The translations under genes were made by a program, and so were the position numbers. Positions 11,616-23,521 of a stretch of 64,000 nucleotides of DNA are shown here, one piece after another (the stretch's first letter is position 1; each line of letters opens with the position of its first letter). Source of the DNA: Eurosta solidaginis (taxonomy: Eukaryota > Arthropoda > Insecta > Diptera > Tephritidae). The notes under the pieces are model-generated. The model did not search any database. It saw only the letters and a program-made list of their open reading frames with translations, and was not told the origin of the DNA. The stretch spans positions 268,092,392 to 268,156,391 of the forward strand of contig NC_090323.1 in assembly GCF_040869045.1 (NCBI RefSeq), written 5' to 3'.

Positions 11616-14600
11616 AAATTAGTAATAAATGTTTTGCAGTTTAGTACGGTCTCGTTTTTTGATTGTGCATATGGGTTGGATTGGCTTAAACTTAAGCTAG
11701 CCCAACCCTCGATATTTTTTAAAATACAAGGGTAATAAATTTAATTAACCGGTACTAAATTAGTAATAAATGTTTTGCAGTTTAGTACGGTCTCGTTTTT
11801 TGATTGTGCATATGGGTTGGGTTGGCTTAAACTGAAGCTAGCCCAACCCTCGATATTTTTTAAAATAAAAGAGTAATAAATTTAATTAACCGGTACTAAA
11901 TTAGTAATAAATGTTTTGCAGTTTAGTACGGTCTCGTTTTTTGATTGTGCATATGGGTTGGGTTGGCTTAAACTGAAGCTAGCCCAACCCTCGATATTTT
12001 TTAAAATAAAAGAGTAATAAATTTAATTAACCGGTACTAAATTAGTAATAAATGTTTTGCAGTTTAGTACGGTTTCGTTTTTTGATTGTGCATATGGGTT
12101 GGGTTGGCTTAAACTTAAGCTAGCCCAACCCTCGATATTTTTTAAAATACAAGGGTAATAAATTTAATTATCCGGTACTAAATTAGTAATAAATGTTTTG
12201 CAGTTTAGTACGGTATCGTTTTTTGATTGTGCATATGGGTTGGGTTGGCTTAAACTTAAGCTAGCCCAACCCTCGATATTTTTTAAAATACAAGGGTAAT
12301 AAATTTAATTAACCGGTACTAAATTAGTAATAAATGTTTTGCAGTTTAGTACGGCCTCGTTTTTTGATTGTGCATATGGGTTGGGTTGGCTTAAACTTAA
12401 GCTAGCCCAACCCTCGATATTTTTTAAAATACAAGGGTAATAAATTTAATTAATCGGTACTAAATTAGTAATAAATGTTGTGCAATTTAGTACGGTCTCG
12501 TTTTTTGATTGTGCATATGGGTTGGGCTGACTTAAACTTAATCTAGCCCAACCCTCGATATTTTTTAAAATAAAAGAGTAATAAATTTCATTAACCGGTA
12601 CTAAATTAGTAATAAATGTTTTGCAGTTTAGTACGGTCTCGTTTTTTGATTGTGCATATGGGTTGGGTTGGCTTAAATTTAAGCTAGCCCAACCCTCGAT
12701 ATTTTTTAAAATACAAGGTTAATAAATTTAATTAACCGGTACTAAATTAGTAATAAATGTTTTGCAGTTTAGTACGGTCTCGTTTTTTGATTGTGCATAT
12801 GGGTTGGGTTCGCTTAAACTTAAGCTAGCCCAACCCTCGATATTTTTTAAAATACAAGGGTAATAAATTTAATTAACCGGTACTAAATTAGTAATAAATG
12901 TTTTGCAGTTTAGTACGGTCTCGTTTTTTGATTGTGCATATGGGTTGGGTTGGCTTAAACTTAAGCTAGCCCAACCCTCGATATTTTTTAAAAGACAAGG
13001 GTAATAAATTTAATTATCCGGTACTAAATTAGTAATAAATGTTTTGCAGTTTAGTACGGTCTCGTTTTTTGATTGTGCATATGGGTTGGGTTGGCTTAAA
13101 TTTAAGCTAGCCCAACCCTCGATATTTTTTAAAATACAAGGGTAATAAATTTAATTAACCGGTACTAAATTAGTAATAAATGTTTTGCAGTTTAGAACGG
13201 TCTCGTTTTTTGATTGTGCATCGATATTTTTTAAAATACAAGGGTAATAAATTTAATTAACCGGTACTAAATTAGTAATAAATGTTTTACAGTTTAGTAC
13301 GGTCTCGTTTTTTGATTGTGCATATGGGTTGGGCTGGCTTAAACTTAAGCTAGCCCAACCCTCGATATTTTTTAAAATACAAGGGTAATAAATTTAATTA
13401 ACCGGTACTAAATTAGTAATAAATGTTTTGCAGTTTAGTACGGTCTCGTTTTTTGATTGTGCATATGGGTTGGGTTGGCTTAAACTTAAGCTAGCCCAAC
13501 CCTCGATATTTTTTAAAATACAAGGGTAATAAATTTAATTAATCGGTACTAAATTAGTAATAAATGTTTTGCAGTTTAGTACGGTCTCGTTTTTTGATTG
13601 TGCATATGGGTTGGGTTGGCTTAAATTTAAGCCAACCCAACCCTCGATATTTTTTAAAATACAAGGGTAATAAATTTAATTAACCGGTACTAAATTAGTA
13701 ATAAATGTTTTGCAGTTTAGTACGGTCTCGTTTTTTGATTGTGCATATGGGTTGGGTTGGCTTAAATTTAAGCCAACCCAACCCTCGATATTTTTTAAAA
13801 TACAAGGGTAATAAATTTAATTAACCGGTACTAAATTAGTAATAAATGTTTTGCAGTCTAGAACGGTCTCGTTTTTTGATTGTGCATCGATATTTTTTAA
13901 AATAAAAGAGTAATAAATTTCATTAACCGGTACTAAATTAGTAATAAATGTTTTGCAGTTTAGTACGGTCTCGTTTTTTGATTGTGCATATGGGTTGGGT
14001 TGGCTTAAATTTAAGCTAGCCCAACCCTCGATATTTTTTAAAATACAAGGGTAATAAATTTAATTAACCGGTACTAAATTAGTAATAAATGTTTTGCAGT
14101 TTAGAACGGTCTCGTTTTTTGATTGTGCATCGATATTTTTTAAAATACAAGGGTAATAAATTTAATTAACCGGTACTAAATTAGTAATAAATGTTTTACA
14201 GTTTAGTACGGTCTCGTTTTTTGATTGTGCATATGGGTTGGGCTGGCTTAAACTTAAGCTAGCCCAACCCTCGATATTTTTTAAAATACAAGGGTAATAA
14301 ATTTAATTAACCGGTACTAAATTAGTAATAAATGTTTTGCAGTTTAGTACGGTCTCGTTTTTTGATTGTGCATATGGGTTGGGCTGGCTTAAACTTAAGC
14401 TAGCCCAACCCTCGATATTTTTAAAATACAAGGGTAATAAATTTAATTAATCGGTACTAAATTAGTAATAAATGTTTTGCAGTTTAGTACTATCTCGTTT
14501 TTTGATTGTGCATATTGGCTTAAACTTAAGCTAGCCCAACCCTCGATATTTTTTAAAATACAAGGGTAATAAATTTAATTAACTGGCACTAAATTAGTAA

Positions 14601-17600
14601 TAAATATTTTGCAGTTTAGTACGGTCTCGTTTTTTGATTGTGCATATTGGCTTAAACTTAAGCTAGCCCAACTCTCGTTATTTTTTAAAATACAAGGGTA
14701 ATAAATTTAATTAACCGGTACTAAATTAGCACTAAATGTTGTGCAATTTAGTACGGTCTCGTTTTTTGATTGTGCATATGGGTTGGGCTGGCTTAAACTT
14801 AAGCTAGCCCAACCCTCGATATTTTTTAAAATAAAAGAGTAATAAATTTAATTAACCGGTACTAAATTAGTAATAAATGTTTTGCAGTTTAGTACGGTCT
14901 CGTTTTTTGATTGTGCATATGGGTTGGATTGGCTTAAACTTAAGCTAGCCCAACCCTCGATATTTTTTAAAATACAAGGGTAATAAATTTAATTAACCGG
15001 CACTAAATTAGTAATAAATGTTTTGCAGTTTAGTACGGTCTCGTTTTTTGATTGTGCATATGGGTTGGGTTGGCTTAAACTTAAGCTAGCCCAACCCTCG
15101 ATATTTTTTAAAATAAAAGAGTAATGAATTTAATTAACCGGTACTAAATTAGTAATAAATGTTTTGCAGTTTAGTACGGTCTCGTTTTTTGATTGTGCAT
15201 ATGGGTTGGGTTGGCTTAAACTTAAGCTAGCCCAACCCTCGATATTTTTTAAAATACAAGGGTAATAAATTTAATTAACCGGTACTAAATTAGTAATAAA
15301 TGTTTTGCAGTTTAGTACGGTCTCGTTTTTTGATTGTGCATATGGGTTGGGTTGGCTTAAACTTAAGCTAGCCCAACCCTCGATATTTTTTAAAATACAA
15401 GGGTAATAAATTTAATTAATCGGTACTAAATTAGTAATAAATGTTGTGCAATTTAGTACGGTCTCGTTTTTTGATTGTGCATATGGGTTGGGCTGGCTTA
15501 AACTTAAGCTAGCCCAACCCTCGATATTTTTTAAAATACAAGGGTAATAAATTTAATTAACCGGTACTAAATTAGTAATAAATGTTTTGCAGTTTAGTAC
15601 GGTCTCGTTTTTTGATTGTGCATATGGGTTGGGCTGGCTTAAACTTAAGCTAGCCCAACCCTCGATATTTTTTAAAATACAAGGGTAATAAATTTAATTA
15701 ACCGGTACTAAATTAGTAATAAATGTTTTGCAGTTTAGTACGGTCTCGTTTTTTGATTGTGCATATGGGTTGGGTTGGCTTAAACTTAAGCTAGCCCAAC
15801 CCTCGATATTTTTTAAAATACAAGGGTAATAAATTTAATTAACCGGTACTAAATTAGTAATAAATGTTTTGCAGTCTAGAACGGTCTCGTTTTTTGATTG
15901 TGCATCGATATTTTTTAAAATAAAAGAGTAATAAATTTCATTAACCGGTACTAAATTAGTAATAAATGTTTTGCAGTTTAGTACGGTCTCGTTTTTTGAT
16001 TGTGCATATGGGTTGGGTTGGCTTAAATTTAAGCTAGCCCAACCCTCGATATTTTTTAAAATACAAGGGTAATAAATTTAATTAACCGGTACTAAATTAG
16101 TAATAAATGTTTTGCAGTTTAGAACGGTCTCGTTTTTTGATTGTGCATCGATATTTTTTAAAATACAAGGGTAATAAATTTAATTAACCGGTACTAAATT
16201 AGTAATAAATGTTTTACAGTTTAGTACGGTCTCGTTTTTTGATTGTGCATATGGGTTGGGCTGGCTTAAACTTAAGCTAGCCCAACCCTCGATATTTTTT
16301 AAAATACAAGGGTAATAAATTTAATTAACCGGTACTAAATTAGTAATAAATGTTTTGCAGTTTAGTACGGTCTCGTTTTTTGATTGTGCATATGGGTTGG
16401 GCTGGCTTAAACTTAAGCTAGCCCAACCCTCGATATTTTTAAAATACAAGGGTAATAAATTTAATTAATCGGTACTAAATTAGTAATAAATGTTTTGCAG
16501 TTTAGTACTATCTCGTTTTTTGATTGTGCATATTGGCTTAAACTTAAGCTAGCCCAACCCTCGATATTTTTTAAAATACAAGGGTAATAAATTTAATTAA
16601 CTGGCACTAAATTAGTAATAAATATTTTGCAGTTTAGTACGGTCTCGTTTTTTGATTGTGCATATTGGCTTAAACTTAAGCTAGCCCAACCCTCGATATT
16701 TTTTAAAATACAAGGGTAATAAATTTAATTAACCGGTACTAAATTAGCAATAAATGTTGTGCAATTTAGTACGGTCTCGTTTTTTGATTGTGCATATGGG
16801 TTGGGCTGGCTTAAACTTAAGCTAGCCCAACCCTCGATATTTTTTAAAATAAAAGAGTAATAAATTTAATTAACCGGTACTAAATTAGTAATAAATGTTT
16901 TGCAGTTTAGTACGGTCTCGTTTTTTGATTGTGCATATGGGTTGGATTGGCTTAAACTTAAGCTAGCCCAACCCTCGATATTTTTTAAAATACAAGGGTA
17001 ATAAATTTAATTAACCGGTACTAAATTAGTAATAAATGTTTTGCAGTTTAGTACGGTCTCGTTTTTTGATTGTGCATATGGGTTGGGTTGGCTTAAACTT
17101 AAGCTAGCCCAACCCTCGATATTTTTTAAAATAAAAGAGTAATAAATTTAATTAACCGGTACTAAATTAGTAATAAATGTTTTGCAGTTTAGTACGGTCT
17201 CGTTTTTTGATTGTGCATATGGGTTGGGTTGGCTTAAACTTAAGCTAGCCCAACCCTCGATATTTTTTAAAATACAAGGGTAATAAATTTAATTAACCGG
17301 TACTAAATTAGTAATAAATGTTTTGCAGTTTAGTACGGTCTCGTTTTTTGATTGTGCATATGGGTTGGGTTGGCTTAAACTTAAGCTAGCCCAACCCTCG
17401 ATATTTTTTAAAATACAAGGGTAATAAATTTAATTAATCGGTACTAAATTAGTAATAAATGTTGTGCAATTTAGTACGGTCTCGTTTTTTGATTGTGCAT
17501 ATGGGTTGGGCTGGCTTAAACTTAAGCTAGCCCAACCCTCGATATTTTTTAAAATACAAGGGTAATAAATTTAATTAACCGGTACTAAATTAGTAATAAA

Positions 17601-17950
17601 TGTTTTGCAGTTTAGTACGGTCTCGTTTTTTGATTGTGCATATGGGTTGGGTTGGCTTAAACTTAAGCTAGCCCAACCCTCGATATTTTTTAAAATACAA
17701 GGGTAATCAATTTAATTAATCGGTACTAAATTAGTAATAAATGTTGTGCAATTTAGTACGGTCTCGTTTTTTGATTGTGCATATGGGTTGGGCTGGCTTA
17801 AACTTAAGCTAGCCCAACCCTCGATATTTTTTAAAATACAAGGGTAATAAATTTAATTAATCGGTACTAAATTAGTAATAAATGTTGTGCAATTTAGTAC
17901 GGTCTCGTTTTTTGATTGGGCTGAAAAGGTTGGGCTAGCTTAAGAGACCT
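11616..17950 (-). repeat. Right arm of Foldback element: about 46 inverted tandem units
   Basis: These are the same units in the opposite orientation. The arm is about four times longer than the left. The arms meet with no unique spacer at a GTACTAAATTAGTA palindrome near 11,610-11,620. Five units lack exactly 39 bp, the hairpin between GTGCAT and CGATATT (near 13,216, 13,883, 14,125, 15,901 and 16,144). The last two of these are copies of two earlier ones. Confidence 0.9.
13800..17630. repeat. Higher-order ~2,018-bp tandem duplication inside the right arm
   Basis: Diagnostic variants recur with a constant 2,018-bp offset: GCAGTCTAGAACGG at 13,853 and 15,871; TTTAGTACTATCTC at 14,483 and 16,501; GTTGTGCAATTTAG at 15,443 and 17,461. 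The hairpin-less units recur at the same offset. The copies differ at only a few positions, for example ACTCTCGTTATT near 14,671 against ACCCTCGATATT near 16,689. Block edges are approximate because the units are so alike. Confidence 0.85.
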
Positions 17951-17959
17951 GTATATCGG
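17951..17959. other. Right target-site duplication of the Foldback element (GTATATCGG)
   Basis: Exact copy of 10,001-10,009, directly after the terminal AGACCT. Confidence 0.9.
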
Positions 17960-19411
17960 TTTAGCATTGCATTGCTTATGGTGATTTGTGCTGAATTTTG
18001 TTGCAACGTCATGTGTCATGCCCTAAAGCGGCGAGCCGGCGAATAAACGAATAGCGAGCCAGTGCATTTGCTAAGTACAAAATTATATGCGATGTTATTT
18101 TTGTTGTTCGTTTCTATTTCTGTTTGACTTTTTATTTATTTATTCATTTTTTTATTTACTTTATAAGTTTATTTCAGTTACGATGTGTGTCACTGATGTG
18201 TCCAATAAATTGTCACGCATTGTCAGCGTTTTGTGTGCCAATTGGCTGGCAAAAAGCAAACAAAATATGCAATGAATAAGTGTGGAAGTGTAGAATTGTG
18301 TACCTGTATGAATGTGTATGTAGTTTATAAGAGCTAGACAGACAAAAGCGTTATGCGGATTAGTTGATTTTTTCGGAAGTAACTTTCGAACTAACGAAGG
18401 ATAATCTAGATTTACGGCAGCGAACTCGAAAATTGCAGTGACATTTTTTATAAACATTCAACAAACAAATTTCCCATTTTCTCATGAATTTCGTTATTGA
18501 AACTACGCAAAACAATCTCAAAACTGCTTTCGAAAATTCGAAAAAGTTTTACCGAAATTTCTATATTTTTATTTATAGTTTTTCGAATTTTTTTGAGCCT
18601 GTAGTTTTGTAGTCCAAGAAATTTTAGTCTTTAATTTTTAGTGCCCCCAATTTTGTTTGTTTATAAATTTATCATTTACAAAAGTTATATCAGTATATTT
18701 AAATTTTCTTTAGCATTAGAATTGAACTTAGTTCGAAAAGTTGCTTACTAAATACGAATTAAGTACTATCTTCTGTTTACGCCTTTAGGCACATTTTATT
18801 TGGTACCGCTTTTTAGGGTTCCGCAGTATGTAATGACGAAGCGTATGAGTGTCACTGGTGTCTGGTAATTTATTTAAAACCTCGCATAAATTTGTTGTAA
18901 TGATTTGTTGAATTGAATTTATTAAATGTTGCAGTTGAAGGTTGCTTGCATTTCGTTTGCAACATTTTACTAATCATAATTCGTGATAACATTCACAATC
19001 AACAAAAACAATTAAAAATTTAAGGAAACGTTCATTCTCTACGCTAGTTATAAATTTTTGATATTTTATACGAGTGAATACCCGTCCTGGACAAGATTGC
19101 CTTATAGAAAAATACTGGGACTAAATTCAGTCGTTCTTGGTATAGTTAAAAAAAAAAAAAAAATGTACAGAAGTAGCACGAATAATAAACTTGCCACAAA
19201 AAATTAAATGGAGTGATAAAATATTTCAGCTTTCAAAGCTGTTATGTGTTACTCTTTTGCACATAAAATTTACCTAGAAAGACTAAGAAAATTTCTCTCA
19301 CGTGGCAGCTACAAAAAATAGAAAGGAAGCTTTTCATGATACGTGCCAAAGCATTGCCCCTATTTTTTAAAGTAACTTTATTCAAGTTTTCCCGTCACTT
19401 GATTTTTGAGC
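17960..19411. other. AT-rich non-coding stretch
   Basis: No gene was recognised. If the motif at 19,412 is a real primer-binding site, the last few hundred bases here would hold a decayed LTR; no matching second LTR was found in the window. Confidence 0.4.
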
Positions 19412-19429
19412 TGGCGCCCGAACGGGGAT
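19412..19429 (+). other. Primer-binding-site-like motif (tRNA-Lys type)
   Basis: TGGCGCCCGAACGGGGAT matches the complement of the tRNA-Lys(UUU) 3' end (TGGCGCCCGAACAGGGAC) at 16 of 18 positions. Such a sequence normally lies just downstream of a 5' LTR and primes reverse transcription. No LTR pair, gag or pol frame could be recognised around it, so it is either a relic of a heavily decayed LTR element or a fragment derived from a tRNA-like sequence. Confidence 0.4.
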
Positions 19430-21261
19430 GCAAACCTTGTCAAATTGGAAAGAGTTTCAAAATAAAATGGTGTTAAGATACTTTATAAGACTATCTTTGT
19501 GTTAATATGTCAAGAAGCGTCAGCCAATTTTTTATCGACCTAAGCAATAATCATATAAAATTTTGATTTTAAAATTGATTTTGAAATTTATTGGTGCAAA
19601 AATGTATCACAACAAGTATTTCAATGAACTTTTGTTAACAGAAAAATTGACTGCTGCTTTTTAGTACATTTATTTTAATTTAGTTTTATGAAATTTTTAT
19701 ATTAACTTTGGACATTATTTAGAAATCGATTGAAATATTATCTAAGGCCATTTCGTGTCTATAGCTCACCAGAATTTGGTAAATCTATTTCTTAACGTCT
19801 TCAGATGCCATCTGGGGCTAATTCCTCGACTATTTCTTCTATAATTCCTGGAAAAATCACAGATCACTAGGGGACTTTATTGGAATTGTTAAGTGACTAC
19901 TTCGGAACAATTTCGAAGTATTTTCATGATTGCTTCGTTACAACATTAAGTATACGACCCAGACGAAAAAATAGCTTATGGCTGGGTGTGATAAAGGCGC
20001 AAGCAATGTTACAAAATTGGGCAATGGACAACTTGCGACCGAATTCAAATTTGTATTTCATGATTTATTTTCCTCGCGCCGACGGAACTGTGTAAACAGG
20101 ATAGTCAATACCTGCAGCTATGGCAGGTTGTCTGAAAAATTTTCTACTTACTATTCCAAAAACAAAATACAATTTTTCAATTATAGAAAAATTAAAAAAA
20201 CAATAATCATTACAAAAAAATATTGTTCTGGCCTTGAGCTCGTTTCGAACATTGAATTATTAAAAACCTACATTGTTGTATAAATGTGAATATAGTGAAC
20301 GGCATAGTACTATTTGCATTGTACAGTAGTTCTGTTTGCTCCTCAGTAATTTAACTTCATTGCCCCACGTTTGAAGTGCAAAAATATAATAGGATCAATT
20401 GTATACATAACAAGGACGTCGTTTTATTAAAAATCAACCGCAATTACATGCAAACATATCCTGAAAAGACGGGTACGGATGCGTAAACGTAACATCTTGT
20501 TTTTTGTTTGTTATTAGGCATAAAAGAGTTACATATATACAAACAGACAAAGAAAGCTAATATTAGGGTGTTGATAATAACTAGCTTTGCCCACTTACGC
20601 TTTTCTAAGAAGAATCACCACAAAATGAGATCGACAAAGTGGCAAACTAATTACTGTTAATGAAACCATAATTTATCATAGAAGCTTTGTGGAATGTTGT
20701 TTTTTCCAAAGAAATCTATTTATATTGATGTAGATTTTCTCGTGATTCAATGGCACGAAAACAATTCAGCAAAAAAAAAAAATGTAAAAATAATCACGAA
20801 TTCTAGAAAAAAAGTGCAAAAATAAAAAAAAATACATTTATAAATAATTTTACATATATGTATGTACATAATTATTGTTGAAAAGTATAAATACATCTGC
20901 GAGTAGAATAATAGCAGTAAAAATGATTTGTATCAATTATTTTATATTTTTTTTTTATTTTCCCTAAGTTTATAAAAAGACGTTAATGAATTATGTAACT
21001 GAAACTATATAAACCAGTTTCGAAACCAGCTTAAAAATAATGGAGGAATTCTTGAAAATCTTGAAGAAAGTTTTCTTAATTTTTATTTAAAATTTTTATA
21101 AACATTTTAGGTATGTATGCAGTTTTGTAGTCCAATTCATTGTAATCTGACAAGTTCTGACAAGTGCAGCTCAAAGTCTTTCGAATTTCGAATTTCTTTT
21201 CAAAATTTATTTAAACGTGATTTGGAAAAAACTACACACAAAAAACAAATAATTAATAAAA
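19430..21261. other. AT-rich non-coding stretch
   Basis: Contains frames of 71 aa (19,880-20,095) and 101 aa (19,978-20,283) on + without recognisable motifs. Otherwise simple AT-rich sequence; nothing supported. Confidence 0.4.
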
Positions 21262-21590
21262 GGCGCCATATACCTCAGAAGGATTTAAGCCGAGCTTCTC
21301 TTCCACTTTGCTTCGTGTTTCTTTTAATTTTTCCTACAAATTTACGGAACGTGATCTGCATGTTTTGCGCCGACTCCGTACGGCATATGCAACGCAGATG
21401 AGTTTTCACTGAAAATCCACTCGGAGTGTTTGCCTAATCACTGCAGAGGGGCGACCCTGCTTAGAAAAACTTTTTTCAAATTGAAAAAAACTTGCATCCA
21501 TATTTTTGATATTGCTTTGCCCGGGTATTGAATCCAGGGTTTTCGGCATGGTAGCCGATGCACGCTACGAACACACCACAGCGGCTGCCA
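21262..21590 (-). mobile_element. tRNA-headed SINE, copy 1 (reverse orientation)
   Basis: Read on the minus strand it begins with a tRNA-like head (GGCAGCCGCTGTGGTGTG, then a B-box-like CTGGATTCAATACCCGG). A conserved body follows with TAAGCAGGGTCGCCCCTCTG, CTCCGAGTG, GAAAACTCATCTGC and AGAGAAGCTCGGC, ending in GGCGCC. The same order of blocks occurs in copies at 28,690-29,000 and 40,069-40,433, which defines the family. It is non-autonomous and would use a LINE's enzymes. It is diverged. Confidence 0.8.
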
Positions 21591-22863
21591 AACTCTACAT
21601 ATAAAGTGTGAAAAATTTTATTTTTTATATCAAAGAAAATATAAAACACGCTTTAGAAAACACAAAATTTATAAATTAATGCGAGCTTTGAGAAACTTCC
21701 GATTGTCAGACGATTTGTCAGACTTGAATAAATTCGACTACAAATAAAAAACTGTATAGGTACTCAAGACGTTTCGCGAAATTCTAAATAACAATTTGGA
21801 CATTTTTTGAAGACTATGAATATTTTTTTGCATGTTCGAAACTTTTCGAAAACGTTTTCGTAGATGACTTGCACAGTTTTCCTTTCATAATTTATTAAAG
21901 AGGGTAAACCCCTTCACCCGCTTATTAATACAAACAAACATTCATTGCTTCTATGTGTTTCTATAAATAGAACAAAATAAAAATCGTTCACAAAATGAAC
22001 CTGACTACAACAAACTGTAGCTTTGGTAAAAGCAACCAAAAAAGTAGGTACTGTCCACAGAGTAAATCTATGCAAAGAAGCCAATTGGGAGAAGTTGCAC
22101 AACAACAAGGGCATGGCTTTGGACAAATCATTGCAGCATTGCGGGTTCAAGTCCCACTCCCGCGAAAAAAGCTTAATCGAAACAGCTGTCGCCTTGTGCG
22201 TCCATATGTCGCGTAAAATAATATTTTTTATAGACTGGCGAAAATAGCTGCAATAATTTGTGCTGCTTTTATTTTACTCGCAGACGTAGTTGAAATGTTT
22301 TGCTTTTTAAAAGCTATTAATTGAGACAAACATAGATAAGCTTAATTCAATGAAAGCAATTTTATGGTTCCAAGGATTTTTTTTTTCAAATTGAGTGGCA
22401 GCAGGAACAAGAGAATGCGAAAGGGTACGTTGTATATGTATTAGGGAGGGCGAACAATTTTCCTTTTGGTGAAGTCATGAAAGAAACCAAAACTGGTTCA
22501 ATAAAATGATTTTCTTAAATTGTGATGAAAAATTCATATAAATACAATTTATACATAATAAATATGAGGGCAGCTAAACCCTTTCTTACCTTTCGTACAT
22601 TGAAAAATGATTGCCGGCAAAAATCTCGGCTTTTTATTTTAACATGTAGAGGTGCCTGAAAAATTTTGTGTTTATACTAAAATCTAAAATGCATTTCAAA
22701 AATCAAATTAGATAGTAACCAAATAAACAAAAAACCAATAAAAAAAAGAACCATATCTACTTTAAACATTTCTTAGTTAAAAAAATAATATTATAATTAA
22801 TCAGTTTTAAAATACAACTCAAAATAAACCATTCGAGAAGTGTTGTGTTAAGCATTTTCCTAT
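21591..22863. other. AT-rich non-coding stretch
   Basis: Overlapping short frames near 21,914-22,247 show no known motif. Nothing supported. Confidence 0.4.
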
Positions 22864-22872
22864 TTTCATAGG
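22864..22872. other. Target-site duplication TTTCATAGG (3' side of LOA-like LINE)
   Basis: TTTCATAGG here recurs at 24,348-24,356, bracketing the LINE below. Confidence 0.7.
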
Positions 22873-22980
22873 TTAGGTTAGGTTAGGTGGTAGCTGACCT
22901 GATAAGGATAGCTCACTTGGACAACACGAAGGTCCGTTGTGATACCACATACACCAAAAATAACGGTGACTTAGATCTAG

Positions 22981-23500
22981 CTACTTAAAGAATCGTTGGG
23001 TAGCAACGATAAAGCTCCGAATGATACCGATCCCAACTTTGGATAAATCCTCGGGAGATCCAAGTGAGTCGCGACCGAAGTACTTTCGCCTAGTTCTGGC
23101 AAAAGCTGGGCAATCTAGCATAAACTGATTTGGTGATTCCACCTCATCATCCTCCATACAGCTGCAGCAGGACGGAGTTTCCAGTATATTGGGACGTACC
23201 GCATGGATACCCATGAGACAGTGCCCTGTCAAAACCCCAATGACCATTGATAGGTGAGTCTTAGTGAACCCAATTATTTCAGCAGACCTCCTGCCATCCA
23301 CTTTCGGCCAGAAAGATCATGCTACCCTGCAAGACGTGGTGTCCGCCCAACGTTTGCTGAGTTGACTCGAGGCCCAGCTATGGAGGAGCAATCCACAAGT
23401 GGCCAGCGGGATCCCGAAATCCCTACAGCCATCTTCATCCGGTTCAGTTGTACCGATGCGGGCTAAGAGATCCGCTAGACAGTTACTCGGGATATCACTA
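22981..23500 (-). pseudogene. LINE RNase H remnant and C-terminal zinc-knuckle region
   Basis: The minus strand at about 23,386-23,500 reads SDIPSNCLADLLARIG, resembling the SxxNE-LAD end of an RNase H domain. After a frame change, 22,981-23,301 reads VIGVLTGHCLMGIHAVR, then CCSCMEDDEVESPNQF and MLDCPAFARTRRKYFG, the C-x2-C...H/N...C knuckle typical of RNase H-bearing LINEs. It ends at the stop at 22,981. Confidence 0.75.
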
Positions 23501-23521
23501 TGGCCCGGGACTCAGATAATC

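Larger units (their letters stand above)
10010..17950. mobile_element. Foldback-type transposable element, 7.94 kb, no internal gene
   Basis: The element starts AGGTCTCTTAAGC and ends GCTTAAGAGACCT. About the outer 195 bp of the two ends are perfect inverted copies, and a perfect 9-bp target duplication flanks it. The interior consists only of ~141-bp tandem units in two opposed arms. Each full unit has two internal inverted repeats: GGGTTGGGCTAGCTTAA...TTAAGCCAGCCCAACCC (a ~36-bp hairpin) and GTACTAAA...TTTAGTAC. This architecture matches Foldback (FB) elements of Drosophila, which also make 9-bp duplications and have been linked to MULE-type transposases. No transposase is encoded here, so mobilisation would need one in trans. 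The family assignment is inference; the termini, repeats and duplication are seen directly. Confidence 0.92.

Noticed and set aside
10010..17950. CRISPR-like array
   Set aside because: The units are ~141 bp, contiguous without unique spacers and arranged in two opposed arms with transposon termini; the surrounding DNA is that of an insect nuclear genome.
22873..22890. Interstitial telomere sequence (TTAGG-like run)
   Set aside because: It is only a few units long, reads TAGGT/CCTAA at the exact 3' end of a LINE and lies inside that LINE's target duplications, so it is the retroposon tail.
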